Positions 16,597 to 25,800 of a stretch of 43,176 nt of DNA are shown here, piece by piece. Position 1 is the first letter of the stretch. Each line of letters begins with the position of its first letter. A program made the translations under genes and the position numbers. Under the pieces are notes generated by a model that was given only the letters and a program-made list of their open reading frames with translations, had not been told where the DNA came from and made no database searches. This stretch comes from a bacterium. Lineage in GTDB: Bacteria > Latescibacterota > Latescibacteria > Latescibacterales > Latescibacteraceae. The stretch lies in assembly GCA_021372535.1 (NCBI GenBank), contig JAJFUH010000009.1, positions 1 through 43,176 of the forward strand. Reading direction: 5' to 3'.

Positions 16597-17871
16597 ATGA
16601 GTGAACTTGCAATTTTCGGCGGACAGCCGACCATAACCGGTTCCTGGCCCAAATGGCCCTTTGCCGGAAAACGCGAACGTGAGCTCCTCGATGAGGTTCT
16701 TTCAAGCGATCTCTGGGGAGGCACCGGATTAGGCCCCAAGATACGTGAACTCAACGACAAATTTGCCCGGTACTGCGATTGCAAATACGGCGCAGCGGTG
16801 GCAAACGGGACGGTATCGATGGAGCTTGCCCTCAAAGCATGGGACATCGGCCCCGGAGACGAGGTCATCTGCCCGGCGGTCACCTTCATGGCGACAGCGA
16901 CCGCACCTCACCATGTCGGAGCCACCGTCGTGTACGTGGACATAGACCCGAAGACGCTCAATATCGACCCGGCAAGGATCGAGGAGGCAGTGACTCCGAA
17001 AACACGGGCAATCATTCCCGTTCACATCGGCGGACACCCCTGCGACATGGACCCCATCATGGAAATAGCCCGGAAGCATGGAATTAAAGTGCTCGAAGAT
17101 GCCGCTCAGGCGCACGGTTCCATCTATAAGGGCCGTAAATCCGGCTCACTGGGCGATGCGGGTTCTTTCAGCTTCCAGCAGTCGAAAAACATGCAGAGCG
17201 GTGAAGGCGGAATCGTTGTCAGCAACGACCGTGATTTTATCGATCTCATTCACTACAGCATCGGCAAATTCGGCCGGGGAGTCCGTGAAAAATATGCGGG
17301 CCATATTCACTACCGGTTCGGCTGGAATGCTTGCTATACCGAACTGCAGGCAGCCCTTGCCCTTGCCCAGCTCGAACGTCTCGAGGAACACACGGAAAAA
17401 CGCGCAGCAAACGCAAAACTGCTCTACAGACTGCTCGATGGCATCGAGGGTATCGAACCGCTCGTCTGGCAGCCCTACTGCGATCGTCACGGCCACCATC
17501 TTGTCAACCTCCGCTTCATAAGCGAAGAATTCGATGGTGCCAGCAGGGCACAGTTTCTGGCGGCTCTCAACAAAGAAGGTGTCGTGTGTTCGTCATTCTA
17601 TCCCATGCCGCTCTATGAGCAGCCCTTATACAAAACGGACAAAACCCTGTCCATGCGGTATCTCCCGAGCCCCGTTTCGGAACGGACATGCAGGGAAATC
17701 GTTTTCCTCGAACAGAACCTGTTCCTCGCCGAAAGCGGACGAATCGAAAAAATCGCCGAAGCAATCAGGAAGGTGCGTAAAAATGCTTCCGAGCTTCACG
17801 ATATCGATGTGACTGAAAACGATTTCATGGGTTCCGCCGTGCTCAAGAAAGCCCGTGAAAACGCGGCATGA
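16597..17871 (+). CDS. DegT/DnrJ/EryC1/StrS-family PLP aminotransferase
   Basis: The 424-residue product starts at an ATG behind AAGGAGG. It belongs to the fold-type I sugar aminotransferases (also including AHBA synthase). Seen: GTGLGP at 42-47, LEDAAQAHG (Asp168, Gln171, His173 contact the cofactor) at 166-174, and GDAGSFSFQQSKNMQSGEGG with the expected PLP lysine at 197. Such enzymes transfer the amino group from glutamate or glutamine to a keto-sugar or a keto-cyclitol in the cytoplasm, or run in reverse. The SKNM-EGG signature resembles the branch with AHBA synthase and 3-amino-sugar makers, but substrate is unknown. It is followed by Gfo/Idh/MocA and SDR genes, which together could interconvert keto, amino and hydroxy groups on one sugar; 199 bases separate it from the next gene. 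Confidence 0.92.
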   Translation: MSELAIFGGQPTITGSWPKWPFAGKRERELLDEVLSSDLWGGTGLGPKIRELNDKFARYCDCKYGAAVANGTVSMELALKAWDIGPGDEVICPAVTFMATATAPHHVGATVVYVDIDPKTLNIDPARIEEAVTPKTRAIIPVHIGGHPCDMDPIMEIARKHGIKVLEDAAQAHGSIYKGRKSGSLGDAGSFSFQQSKNMQSGEGGIVVSNDRDFIDLIHYSIGKFGRGVREKYAGHIHYRFGWNACYTELQAALALAQLERLEEHTEKRAANAKLLYRLLDGIEGIEPLVWQPYCDRHGHHLVNLRFISEEFDGASRAQFLAALNKEGVVCSSFYPMPLYEQPLYKTDKTLSMRYLPSPVSERTCREIVFLEQNLFLAESGRIEKIAEAIRKVRKNASELHDIDVTENDFMGSAVLKKARENAA

Positions 17872-18070
17872 CCCGTACGGGCAGCTGGCAGGGCGGATGA
17901 CTATAAAAACGATTTTTGAGAATCATATACGATTTATTGCTCAGGTGATTAAACAGTGACATCGGTTGACGTCATGCCGGACTTGTTTCGGTATCTATTC
18001 CGAATGTCAGTATAATTATTTATTCGCCGGAGCAATAAAATGTTAACGTGATTAATTCCGGAGGAAAGTA

Positions 18071-19141
18071 ATGTCAGAGAAATTCGGTTTCGGGATAATA
18101 GGCGCCGGGGTTATAAGCACCTATCATGCAAAGGCAATCGAAGCACACCCGGACGGGAAAATCGTGGCTGTTGCCGATGTCGTCAAGGCAAACGCCGAAA
18201 AATTCGCCGCAGAACATCACTGCGATGTCTATACCGACTGGCGTGAAATGCTCAAACGCCCCGATATCGACGCCATCAATGTCTGCTCCCCCTCCGGACT
18301 CCATGCCGAACATACAATAGGCGCCGCCCAGGCTGGCAAGCATATCATCGTCGAAAAGAGCATGGCAATCAATGTGAAGGACGCAACCCGCATGATCCGG
18401 GCTGCAAGAGACAGCGGAGTCAAGCTCGCTGTCATCTTCCAGAAAAGGACGGAAGAAGCACCGAACAGGATAAAGAAAGCTATTGCGGACGGCGTATTCG
18501 GTAAAATGGTGTTCGGCGATGCTTCGATCAAGTACTGGCGGAACCAGGCCTACTACGACAGCGCAGACTGGCGCGGGACATGGGCGCAGGAAGGCGGCGG
18601 CTCCACAATGACCCAGGGGATTCACGGCATCGATCTTCTCCTCTACATGATGGGTGACGTCGAAAAGATTTATGCAATGATGGATACAGTCGCCCATGTC
18701 AGAATCGAGGTGGAAGACATCGCCCTCGCCCTGCTCACTTTCAAGAACGGCGCGTACGGTCGTCTCCAGACAGCGACTGCATGCAATCCCGGCCAGGGAA
18801 ATGTGTTCGATATCAACGGCACCCTCGGAACGGCGATCCTTGTCGAGGACACCATTACAAGCTGGGCGGTCTCCGATTCCAAGGAAACCGTGGCGCAGGA
18901 AACGATTACCGGTGTCGCCGGTAAAGCGGGCACCGCTGCCTCGTCCTATAAAACATTCCCCGTCGAGGGCCACATCATGCAGATGGCGAATTTCATCTCT
19001 GCGGTCAGGACAGGCGAAGAGCTCATATGCAGCGGCGAGGAAGGGCGACGGTCACTCGTGCTCATCGAGGCCCTCTATACATCGGCCCGCCGTGGCCAGG
19101 AAGTGTATCTCGAGGAAATCCTCGAAGGCAACGAAATCTGA
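18071..19141 (+). CDS. Gfo/Idh/MocA-family NAD(P)-dependent oxidoreductase
   Basis: The 356-residue product starts at an ATG behind GGAGGAA. The N-terminal Rossmann fold begins with GIIGAGVISTYHAKAI (GxGxxS at 11-16 in the family's glycine motif) and the family hinge EK is at Glu95-Lys96, followed by Ser where many members have Pro (EKP). Later the active-site-type HGIDLLLYMMGDV follows TMTQG. Such enzymes oxidise or reduce sugars or inositols at one carbon. It is 65 bases ahead of the SDR gene and shares a strand with the aminotransferase, suggesting a small sugar-modification cassette. The substrate cannot be told. A TATAAT hexamer at 18011-18016 could be a -10 for this gene, but its -35 is not convincing. 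Confidence 0.92.
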   Translation: MSEKFGFGIIGAGVISTYHAKAIEAHPDGKIVAVADVVKANAEKFAAEHHCDVYTDWREMLKRPDIDAINVCSPSGLHAEHTIGAAQAGKHIIVEKSMAINVKDATRMIRAARDSGVKLAVIFQKRTEEAPNRIKKAIADGVFGKMVFGDASIKYWRNQAYYDSADWRGTWAQEGGGSTMTQGIHGIDLLLYMMGDVEKIYAMMDTVAHVRIEVEDIALALLTFKNGAYGRLQTATACNPGQGNVFDINGTLGTAILVEDTITSWAVSDSKETVAQETITGVAGKAGTAASSYKTFPVEGHIMQMANFISAVRTGEELICSGEEGRRSLVLIEALYTSARRGQEVYLEEILEGNEI

Positions 19142-19206
19142 TTGGTGAAACGTTGACAGAAAATGCTGAATACATCATGGTGGTATACCAGGAAGGATAA
19201 CGGGGC

Positions 19207-20004
19207 ATGAGCGAGAATCTCTTTGACCTGACCGGGAAAACGGCGATTGTAACGGGATCGAGCCGTGGACTCGGACTCTACTTTGCACGGGCGCTTGCAC
19301 GCGCCGGCGCCGATCTTGTGGTCACGAGCCGTTCTATCGCCTCTCTTGCGCCCGTCAGGGAAGAAATCGAAGCTCTCGGCGTCCGCGTATTCCCCGTCGA
19401 GCTCGATGTCCGTGAGTACGGGAGCATCCGGAAGGCGGTGGATGCGGCGTACGACCATTACGGCAAAATCGACATCCTCGTGAACAACGCGGGGTGCAAT
19501 GTCCGCAAACCGGCGGTGGATGTAACATGGGATGACTGGAACCTCGTGGTCGACACGAACCTCCGGGGGCCGTTTTTCATGGCGCAGGCCGTTGCGCAGA
19601 AGATGATTCCGAGAAAATACGGAAGAATCGTCAATATCGGGTCGGTCACCTCCGTGTTCGGGTATGCCGCGCTCGGGCCGTACTGTGCAAGCCGCGGCGG
19701 AATCAAGCAGCTTACCATGAGCCTTGCGGATGACTGGGGATTATACGGGATAACGGTCAACTGTCTCGCTCCGGGCTGGTTCAAGACCGCACAGACCGCG
19801 GTGCTCTACGAAAACAAGGAATGGGTCGATTACCTCGTCGACCGTATCCCGCTCAAACGCCCGGGACATCCGAACGACCTCGACGGCACCATTGTCTTCC
19901 TGTCTTCCGATGCAAGCGCGTACATGACCGGCCAGACAATCCTCGTGGACGGCGGCATTTCAACCGGAGCAACCCGCGCCACAGCGCAGAAAAGAAGCGT
20001 CTGA
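19207..20004 (+). CDS. SDR-family oxidoreductase with Arg in place of the catalytic Lys
   Basis: The 265-residue product is a classical short-chain dehydrogenase by length and motifs: TGSSRGLG at 16-23, NNAG at 93-96, Ser146 and Tyr159 spaced 13 apart as usual, and the C-terminal PG segment APGWFKT. The catalytic YxxxK reads Tyr159-Cys-Ala-Ser-Arg163, so the conserved lysine is arginine. The codon is CGC, so it is not a single-base change from AAA or AAG. NAD(P)-dependent oxidation of a sugar or polyol hydroxyl is the likely family role (closest in pattern to gluconate or deoxygluconate dehydrogenases), but activity with Arg would need testing. It follows the Gfo/Idh/MocA gene by 65 bases and ends before a bidirectional terminator. 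Confidence 0.92.
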   Translation: MSENLFDLTGKTAIVTGSSRGLGLYFARALARAGADLVVTSRSIASLAPVREEIEALGVRVFPVELDVREYGSIRKAVDAAYDHYGKIDILVNNAGCNVRKPAVDVTWDDWNLVVDTNLRGPFFMAQAVAQKMIPRKYGRIVNIGSVTSVFGYAALGPYCASRGGIKQLTMSLADDWGLYGITVNCLAPGWFKTAQTAVLYENKEWVDYLVDRIPLKRPGHPNDLDGTIVFLSSDASAYMTGQTILVDGGISTGATRATAQKRSV

Positions 20005-20099
20005 GCACATGGAGTGATACATAACGGCATGCTTCGATGGATAAAGAGCAGAAGCTGATCTGTTACCGATACAGAACACTATCATTGCATAATAATAAA

Positions 20100-20137
20100 A
20101 AAAGCGCATGACCGGATTTTCCCGGTTATGCGCTTTT
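20100..20137. terminator. Bidirectional terminator between the SDR and RraA-like genes
   Basis: A 14-base stem AAGCGCATGACCGG/CCGGTTATGCGCTT with one G-T mismatch has A tracts before and T tracts after, so it can stop transcription from both converging genes. Confidence 0.85.
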
Positions 20138-20181
20138 CGTGTATTACGGCTATCGTACAGTTTTATTCTCTCCGGTTGCGC

Positions 20182-20853
20182 TCAAAGTACATGGTATTTA
20201 TCCCACATCTCGCGCATTGAGGCTCCACTCTCGAGCCTTGACCGTATTTCATTCTCGACCTTGACCCGTTTTGCCGCCTCCTGGATCACATCCATCTCAA
20301 CAACCTGAGGAATGAACACCATCCCGTCGAGATCGGCAAACACAATCTGGCCCGGTTTAACGCGACGGCCGCCGATAATGACGGGGGAATCGTATTCAAC
20401 AACGGCCGAGCGGTCGGTGGAATCGATGGGCGAAATTCCTCTTACAAACGTCGGAAATTTCAGATTGATCAGTTTACGGGCATCACGGGTATAGCCGTCC
20501 ACGATGACACCTCTCCCGCCGCGTTTCATCATGGCAGCAGCCGACAGCTCACCCATGATCCCGGTTTCGATGGGCTTGTCGGACGAAGCGACAGCCACCT
20601 CTCCGGGTATAAGGCTGTCGAGCAGCTCGATGGCGAGCTTGTACGGATCGGATGTCCCCGTCTTCATGGGAGCGTTCAGCAGCGTACGGACACGTCCGGC
20701 GCATACTGCCTCCGAGAAAAGGGGACGAATCATCGCGGCAGGACTCACCGCGCATTCCGGGTAACCCATTTCATCGAGAATATCCGAAAGCGCTCCCGCA
20801 TAAAAGAACTGTTCCATGAACTCAAACATCTTTATTTCATTTTCAAACTCCAT
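20182..20853 (-). CDS. RraA-family aldolase-like protein
   Basis: The 223-residue product starts at an ATG behind AGGAGGAA. It has the family's signature GELSAAAMMKRG at 101-112 and GVIVDGYTRD at 115-124 with Asp119, Gly120, Arg123 and Asp124, which in 4-hydroxy-4-methyl-2-oxoglutarate aldolases bind the metal and the substrate. The C-terminal half has the FADLDGMVFIP segment. Members are either HMG/oxaloacetate-type aldolases that release pyruvate or regulators of RNase E; a catabolic role fits the neighbours here, such as the dehydrogenases and symporter. The upstream region 20854-21080 has no gene. It is transcribed alone, ending at the bidirectional terminator. Confidence 0.9.
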   Translation of the reverse strand: MEFENEIKMFEFMEQFFYAGALSDILDEMGYPECAVSPAAMIRPLFSEAVCAGRVRTLLNAPMKTGTSDPYKLAIELLDSLIPGEVAVASSDKPIETGIMGELSAAAMMKRGGRGVIVDGYTRDARKLINLKFPTFVRGISPIDSTDRSAVVEYDSPVIIGGRRVKPGQIVFADLDGMVFIPQVVEMDVIQEAAKRVKVENEIRSRLESGASMREMWDKYHVL

Positions 20854-20901
20854 ACCGAGTTCCTCCTATAGTATCTCAGCCCGGATTATTTATGAGAATA
20901 T

Positions 20902-21050
20902 TTAACCACAAAGACACAAATAGATATAATATATTATTTATACTATATGTTAGCAATTATTATTCGTTAACTTCCTGAAAGATATAAATAAAAGACAAAT
21001 CCGTGAAAATCCGCCTGATCCGCGAGAATCCGCGTTCCATTAAATTTTTT
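20902..21050. repeat. Degenerate dispersed repeats in a 227-base gap
   Basis: The gap holds AACCACAAAGACACAAA (about 20904-20920) and a second segment with ACAAATCCGTGAAAATCC, then CGCGTTCCATTAAATTTTTT (about 20994-21050). Related degenerate copies occur at 33471-33503, 33611-33624 and 33674-33715. Confidence 0.5.
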
Positions 21051-21080
21051 ATGATAGGTCGGATCAGATACGTTGTCTTC

Positions 21081-22334
21081 CTATGAAACGGTAAAACCGC
21101 ACCACTTTTTTATAAAGAGGATCATGACGGCCGATTCGACCGGGATTTCATCGAGCCTGACACGTTCATATGCGGTATGAGCAGTTCCGATCCCGCCGCA
21201 GCCGGTCAGAACCCCGGGAATCCCCGCGATATTGGTATAAAACCACGTATCCGCCGAGGCCGGAAGAGCGGCGATTTCCGAATGAATTCCCATTTCCTCG
21301 AAGCACTGCCCAAGAAGCTTGACAAACGGGAGCTCCGGATCGATCCTGCTCGTGTCGTGACGGTAATCGAACGTGATTTCGAAATTCCCGCTCAGCCATT
21401 CCGATCCACGGGTTTTCAGCCGGTCGATCATCTCAGCCATAACTTTTTCTTTCGGCGTTGTCAGAATGCCGAATACACCCTTGAATACCGCCATCTGCGG
21501 CGCCATGGCAGGCCAGTCGCCCGCCTTCATCTGCCCGAATGTCACCGGCATGGGATTTTCGATCTCCGAGAAGAGAGGGTCGTCGCGGTGTGTCCCGGCC
21601 AGCAGGTCGTCATGGTATTCCTCGATGATACTCATCGCCTCGAAAGCCGTTTTAAGTGCGCTTACCGTCATCTGAGCCGACCCGGAATGACCAGCTCTGC
21701 CGTAACAGGTGCAGGTGAACCACAGCGCGCCCCGGACTGAGGTATGCAATTTCCCTATCCCGCATCCCTCGAGATTGATGCAGCAGTCGGCTTTTTCACC
21801 GTGTCTGATGAGCGCGAGCGTGCCGTTGCCGCCGGTCTCTTCCTCGATGACTATGTGGAGTATCACATCGCCGTGGGGCCTTAAGCTCAGCTTTTTCATG
21901 GCTTTGAGCATCATCCACATGACCGCGACAAGCCCCTTGTCGTCTATGGCGCCGCGACCGTACATCTCACCGTCCCGGATGAACGGGTCAAACGGCCGTT
22001 CGTGGCCGGCAGACGGCGGGACGACATCCACATGGGCGTTGAAGACAACGCTTTTCCCGGCGCCGTCTCCCTTGAGAACAACGCGGAGATTCGGCCTTCC
22101 CTCGTACGGACGCTCGTCAATTCTGAAGGCATAATCGGGATCGTGTATGATGTCTTCGGGCACGGGAACCTTTTCGCACACATCGGCGAGGTCCTTGAAC
22201 TGCCCGTACAGACATTCCATCGCGGGGCCTTCGTATCCGGGCGTCGATTCGAACCGCACGAGCCTGTCGAGAAACGCTGTCGTTTCATCGAGGAGACCTT
22301 CGCAGGTCTTCCTTATTGTGTCGTTATCGATCAT
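21081..22334 (-). CDS. M20 family peptidase/deacylase (ArgE/DapE/ACY1/CPG2-like)
   Basis: The 417-residue product starts at an ATG behind AGGAG. Motifs: NAHVDVVPP with metal ligand His101 and catalytic-type Asp103, YGRGAIDDKGL with bridging Asp131, and IEEETGGNGT with Glu165/Glu166 as the catalytic base and metal ligand. A GCGGIGTAHTAYE segment near the C-terminus supplies a further metal-ligand histidine. Such enzymes hydrolyse N-acyl or peptide bonds in the cytoplasm. The substrate cannot be assigned; this is the second M20 enzyme in the window, but it belongs to a different subgroup from the one at 12913. It is monocistronic as far as seen, ending 227 bases upstream of the RraA-like start. 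Confidence 0.9.
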   Translation of the reverse strand: MIDNDTIRKTCEGLLDETTAFLDRLVRFESTPGYEGPAMECLYGQFKDLADVCEKVPVPEDIIHDPDYAFRIDERPYEGRPNLRVVLKGDGAGKSVVFNAHVDVVPPSAGHERPFDPFIRDGEMYGRGAIDDKGLVAVMWMMLKAMKKLSLRPHGDVILHIVIEEETGGNGTLALIRHGEKADCCINLEGCGIGKLHTSVRGALWFTCTCYGRAGHSGSAQMTVSALKTAFEAMSIIEEYHDDLLAGTHRDDPLFSEIENPMPVTFGQMKAGDWPAMAPQMAVFKGVFGILTTPKEKVMAEMIDRLKTRGSEWLSGNFEITFDYRHDTSRIDPELPFVKLLGQCFEEMGIHSEIAALPASADTWFYTNIAGIPGVLTGCGGIGTAHTAYERVRLDEIPVESAVMILFIKKWCGFTVS

Positions 22335-22822
22335 GTAACACTCCTGTTCTTGTGGTAACTGCGTATAAGCGAAAAAACAAAATCCGGATATTCAATCGAT
22401 GACTCCCGGGGATGAATCCCTGGGCTATTACCGAAAAGTGCCTCCGGCACTCACCTGAACATATCGGTGGTTCAAGGAGTCCCGTCAGGGACTTATCGAC
22501 AATAGACCGGCATTTGAATGCCGGGCATGAAGAGATGTCTTCTCGATCTTATTTCAGGGTTAGTGCATAAAACTTACGCATGAGATGTTTTGCACATCAA
22601 AGTGTCATTTCCTTGAAAGACGCCACTTTCGAGTCTTTAATCAGGGGCGGGAATCCATTTTTATTTTTCATCACAGAGCGAAGTTACAACTGGATACCCG
22701 ATTCACTCCGTTTCCGGGAATAACAATCCTCGTTCGATAAAGCAGCTAATATAAGCTAATTTACTAACCAGAAAACGAAATATACTCATACTGTATTTTT
22801 GGAGACTCCAATCCCCGCACTT
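22335..22822. other. Intergenic region with hairpin array and repeat fragment, no gene
   Basis: These 488 bases hold the four-hairpin array at 22405-22524 and, at 22691-22724, an inverted relative of the repeat at 30075-30107 (TTATTCCCGGAAACGGAGTG on the minus strand). No open frame of note or RNA gene is visible. Confidence 0.6.
22405..22524. repeat. Array of four short palindromic hairpins
   Basis: Four different palindromes follow each other: 22405-22424 (CCCGGGGAT/ATCCCTGGG, one wobble), 22437-22451 (AGTGCC/GGCACT), 22478-22493 (AGTCCC/GGGACT) and 22507-22524 (CCGGCATT/AATGCCGG). All have loops of 2-4 bases. They resemble the multi-hairpin intergenic repeat elements known from several Bacteroidetes and other FCB-type genomes. 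Confidence 0.7.
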
Positions 22823-25800
22823 TCACTTCTTCAATTCGATCGATCCCTGTCCCGCAGGTACTCCGAGCGAAACAAATCCTGTCTCGCGGTCGTATTTCCA
22901 GCCTTTTATCTTCTCGCCGTTCACCATAACAGCGTGTACCCGCTCCGGGGAGAGGATTTCGAGCGCAGCGGGTTCAACAGTACTGTAGGAGACGGCATCC
23001 TGCTCAATGAGAACCGTTATCGGCCTGTCGGAATTCACCACGGTTTTCCCTTTAATCGAGCCGAATGTCGCACCGGCAAGCAGAAAGCCGCCATCGCGGG
23101 ACAGCGCCGCACACAGGCCGTCCGTGCCGATCGATCCGTTATCCGCAGCGGTGCCCGACCGGTTGATGAGCACATCAACGTCGTCAAACTCGATGACCAT
23201 ATATTCCCCGAAGCTCTGCGATTTCCTTACATGAAGCTCGGTTGACAGGATTACGGCGGAGACCGCTTTCCCGCCTGATGTTGCAAGGTTCACGGTCACA
23301 CGGCCGAGCGGTTCGATTGGATTATCTGTGAGCATACCGAGCTTGACCGGATCGGCATCGAGGGTCAGAGAGGGTCTGGCATCCTGACCGAGCGCGATTC
23401 CCGCAAGTCTGGTAATACCGGAACTGACGGTGAAAACATCCTCATCGGCGAGCACCATGTCAGACAGCTTCGGGCCATGAAACAGCACATCCATCGATGC
23501 TTCCCCCTGCTGGGTCTCAAGCCTGTCGATAACGACAGCCGTACGGGGAGCTATATAGAGGATACCGCGTTCGAGCCTTTTTACGTTGCCCAGATAGAGC
23601 GGGGTGAGATCGCCCAGAGCGAACGCCATGTCACGGCCGTTGACGAAGGATGTTATCCGCGCATGATCGTTCATTCCGGCCGCATAGTCGCCGTGATCGC
23701 CCGTTCTCTGGCTCTGCGGGTTATGATCGACGAGAACGCAGTTGTGCCCGATGGGCTGGATTATATGACTCTGGTAAAAAGGATCGTTATAATAGTCGCT
23801 GTATTCCTGCTCGGTTATAAGGAGTCTGCCGCGGTCGGAGAGAAAAAACGTTCCCTGGTCGAGGTGCTGATGATTGCCGAAAGGACCGCACCTGAAGGTC
23901 AGGACAAATGGCTCCGGGCCGGGTCCCGAGCGGAACACCACCGTGCCGGTTTTCCTGAACCACTTTGCGCCCGTGAGATTTCCCGGCTGTTTGCGCGGGA
24001 TATCGTCGATATCGTACAGAACGGTATGAAACGTGTAGTAGGACGGCGTCGGCGGATTGAGATCGTAGAACCAGGCAAGCTCGGGATCGCGGAATTTTTC
24101 GAGCAGCCAGGGGAAAGCCGACATATCCGGCGGCGTAATCCGGGCATCGCCGAAGGTGAAATAGAGCCCGGCGTCATGGTCGGCTGCCCAGAATCCCTCG
24201 GTATACTGACGGTCGAGCATTGGCGACATGTCGATATTGAGGCATTTCTCGAAAAAGGGCAGTATCTCGGTATAGATACGCATGGTCCCGTACCCGTAGC
24301 CGTACCCTTCGAGGCAGCCGCTGTCGCCGTCATACACGGTATTCATGTGCGCTCTCAGTTTGTACAGGCACCCGCTCAGCATGGGTTCGAGACCGGTCGT
24401 GTCACCCGTTTCCCCGAGGATCGCAGTCGCGCCCGCAAGAGCCCCGCCGACAATCGCGGGTATCCAGTTCGACTCGTTGCACGTGCACTGGTCGGCAACA
24501 ACATACGTCCTGTAAGCCGGTTCGAGACCGTTACGGATCATCGCCTGCCGGACTGTGTCGCGTTCCTCTTCGGTCAGGCGGTCGTAGAGAATATCGTAGG
24601 TCAATGCCAGATTGCAGGTCGTATAGTATTGGTAGAGGTAGATATGATGCCCCCGGTTGACCATCCACGGGTGTGTCCATGTCGGCCAGCGGCAGAGCGC
24701 AATGAGCGCCTGTTTCGCCCATTCCGCCGCTTCCTCGTCGCCATCGACAACCGAGACGATGGCATTTGCCTCGGCCCGCTGGGGTATGGTCGCTATCCGC
24801 GTACGGTACGGCTCGAACGATGAGAGCCACCCCTTTTCGGGGAAATAATCGAGATCATAGGGAAGCTCTGTGGAGTATTTTTCACGGCCTTCGCGGGCAT
24901 CGGACCTGATTTTTTCGAGAAAGGCGGCGTTTTTCGGTTGTTTGAGACGCGCGACGAACGCTTCCCTGCCCTCACTGTCGAACCAGAGCCGTGGATGGGA
25001 AGCGAAACGCCGGTCATCCATTACCATGAAGGTAAATATCGACCGTGCGACAATCTCTTTTTTCCGTTCGCCGGTCAGCGTTACTTCGTACATTCCCGCC
25101 GGAAACCGTTTCCCGTCGAGGGCAGGCGGCTTATGGAGAGTCCATGAATCGCCATCCTTGTCGAGTTTTTCGGTGTATACCGTTTTCTCCGGCCTGTCGA
25201 ACCGGGTTATACTTACGGTGACGTTGTCCGGGGATGAGGAGGCGCATGTCCCCCTGATAGACAGCGTATCGCCCTCACGGTAATGATTGAGGGCAATCGC
25301 GGAATCCCACTCGTCGAGCGATTCCGTTCGCGGCTCCACGAAGGTAAACTGCGCTTCACGGTATCCCGAGACGGAGAAATCGTCGAAACCGGCTGCTATG
25401 GGTATGTCGGGATCGGCGCTCTCAAAGCGCACGGTGACGGCCAGGGCGGTTATATCGAGCTCTCCTGCAGGGGCACGGCCCGCCGCTTTCAGAATGTCGG
25501 CGATACCGAGGTCGAGGAGCACCCACCGGTTCGTTTCGGGATTCATGAACCGCGACCGCACCCTGTCGCCGTTCGCCATGGGAAGATCGATGCCGAGCCA
25601 TGATGGTTTGACCGTACTCTTGATATAGTACCTGAACCGTACGCGGCTCCGGTCATCGAGCCTCATGCTGAGCCGTTTGACCACGCCGGTAAGCTGCGGG
25701 GCGTTCCACTGCGGGTAGATAATCTTGCACAGAACTGTTCCCTGCTCGCCGGGCTGAATGGTTCCCGGATAGATGTACGGCGCTTCATAGGCGGCGTCCT

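Noticed and set aside
18074-18973. 299-residue frame opposite the Gfo/Idh/MocA gene
   Set aside because: Antisense shadow; the plus-strand gene has family motifs and a ribosome site.
22405-22524. Possible CRISPR array
   Set aside because: The palindromes differ from each other in stem and length, spacing is irregular and no cas genes are present.
23477-24823. 448-residue open frame opposite heparinase paralogue 1
   Set aside because: It lies fully inside a conserved lyase gene on the other strand, has no family similarity and arises from the GC-rich codon pattern.
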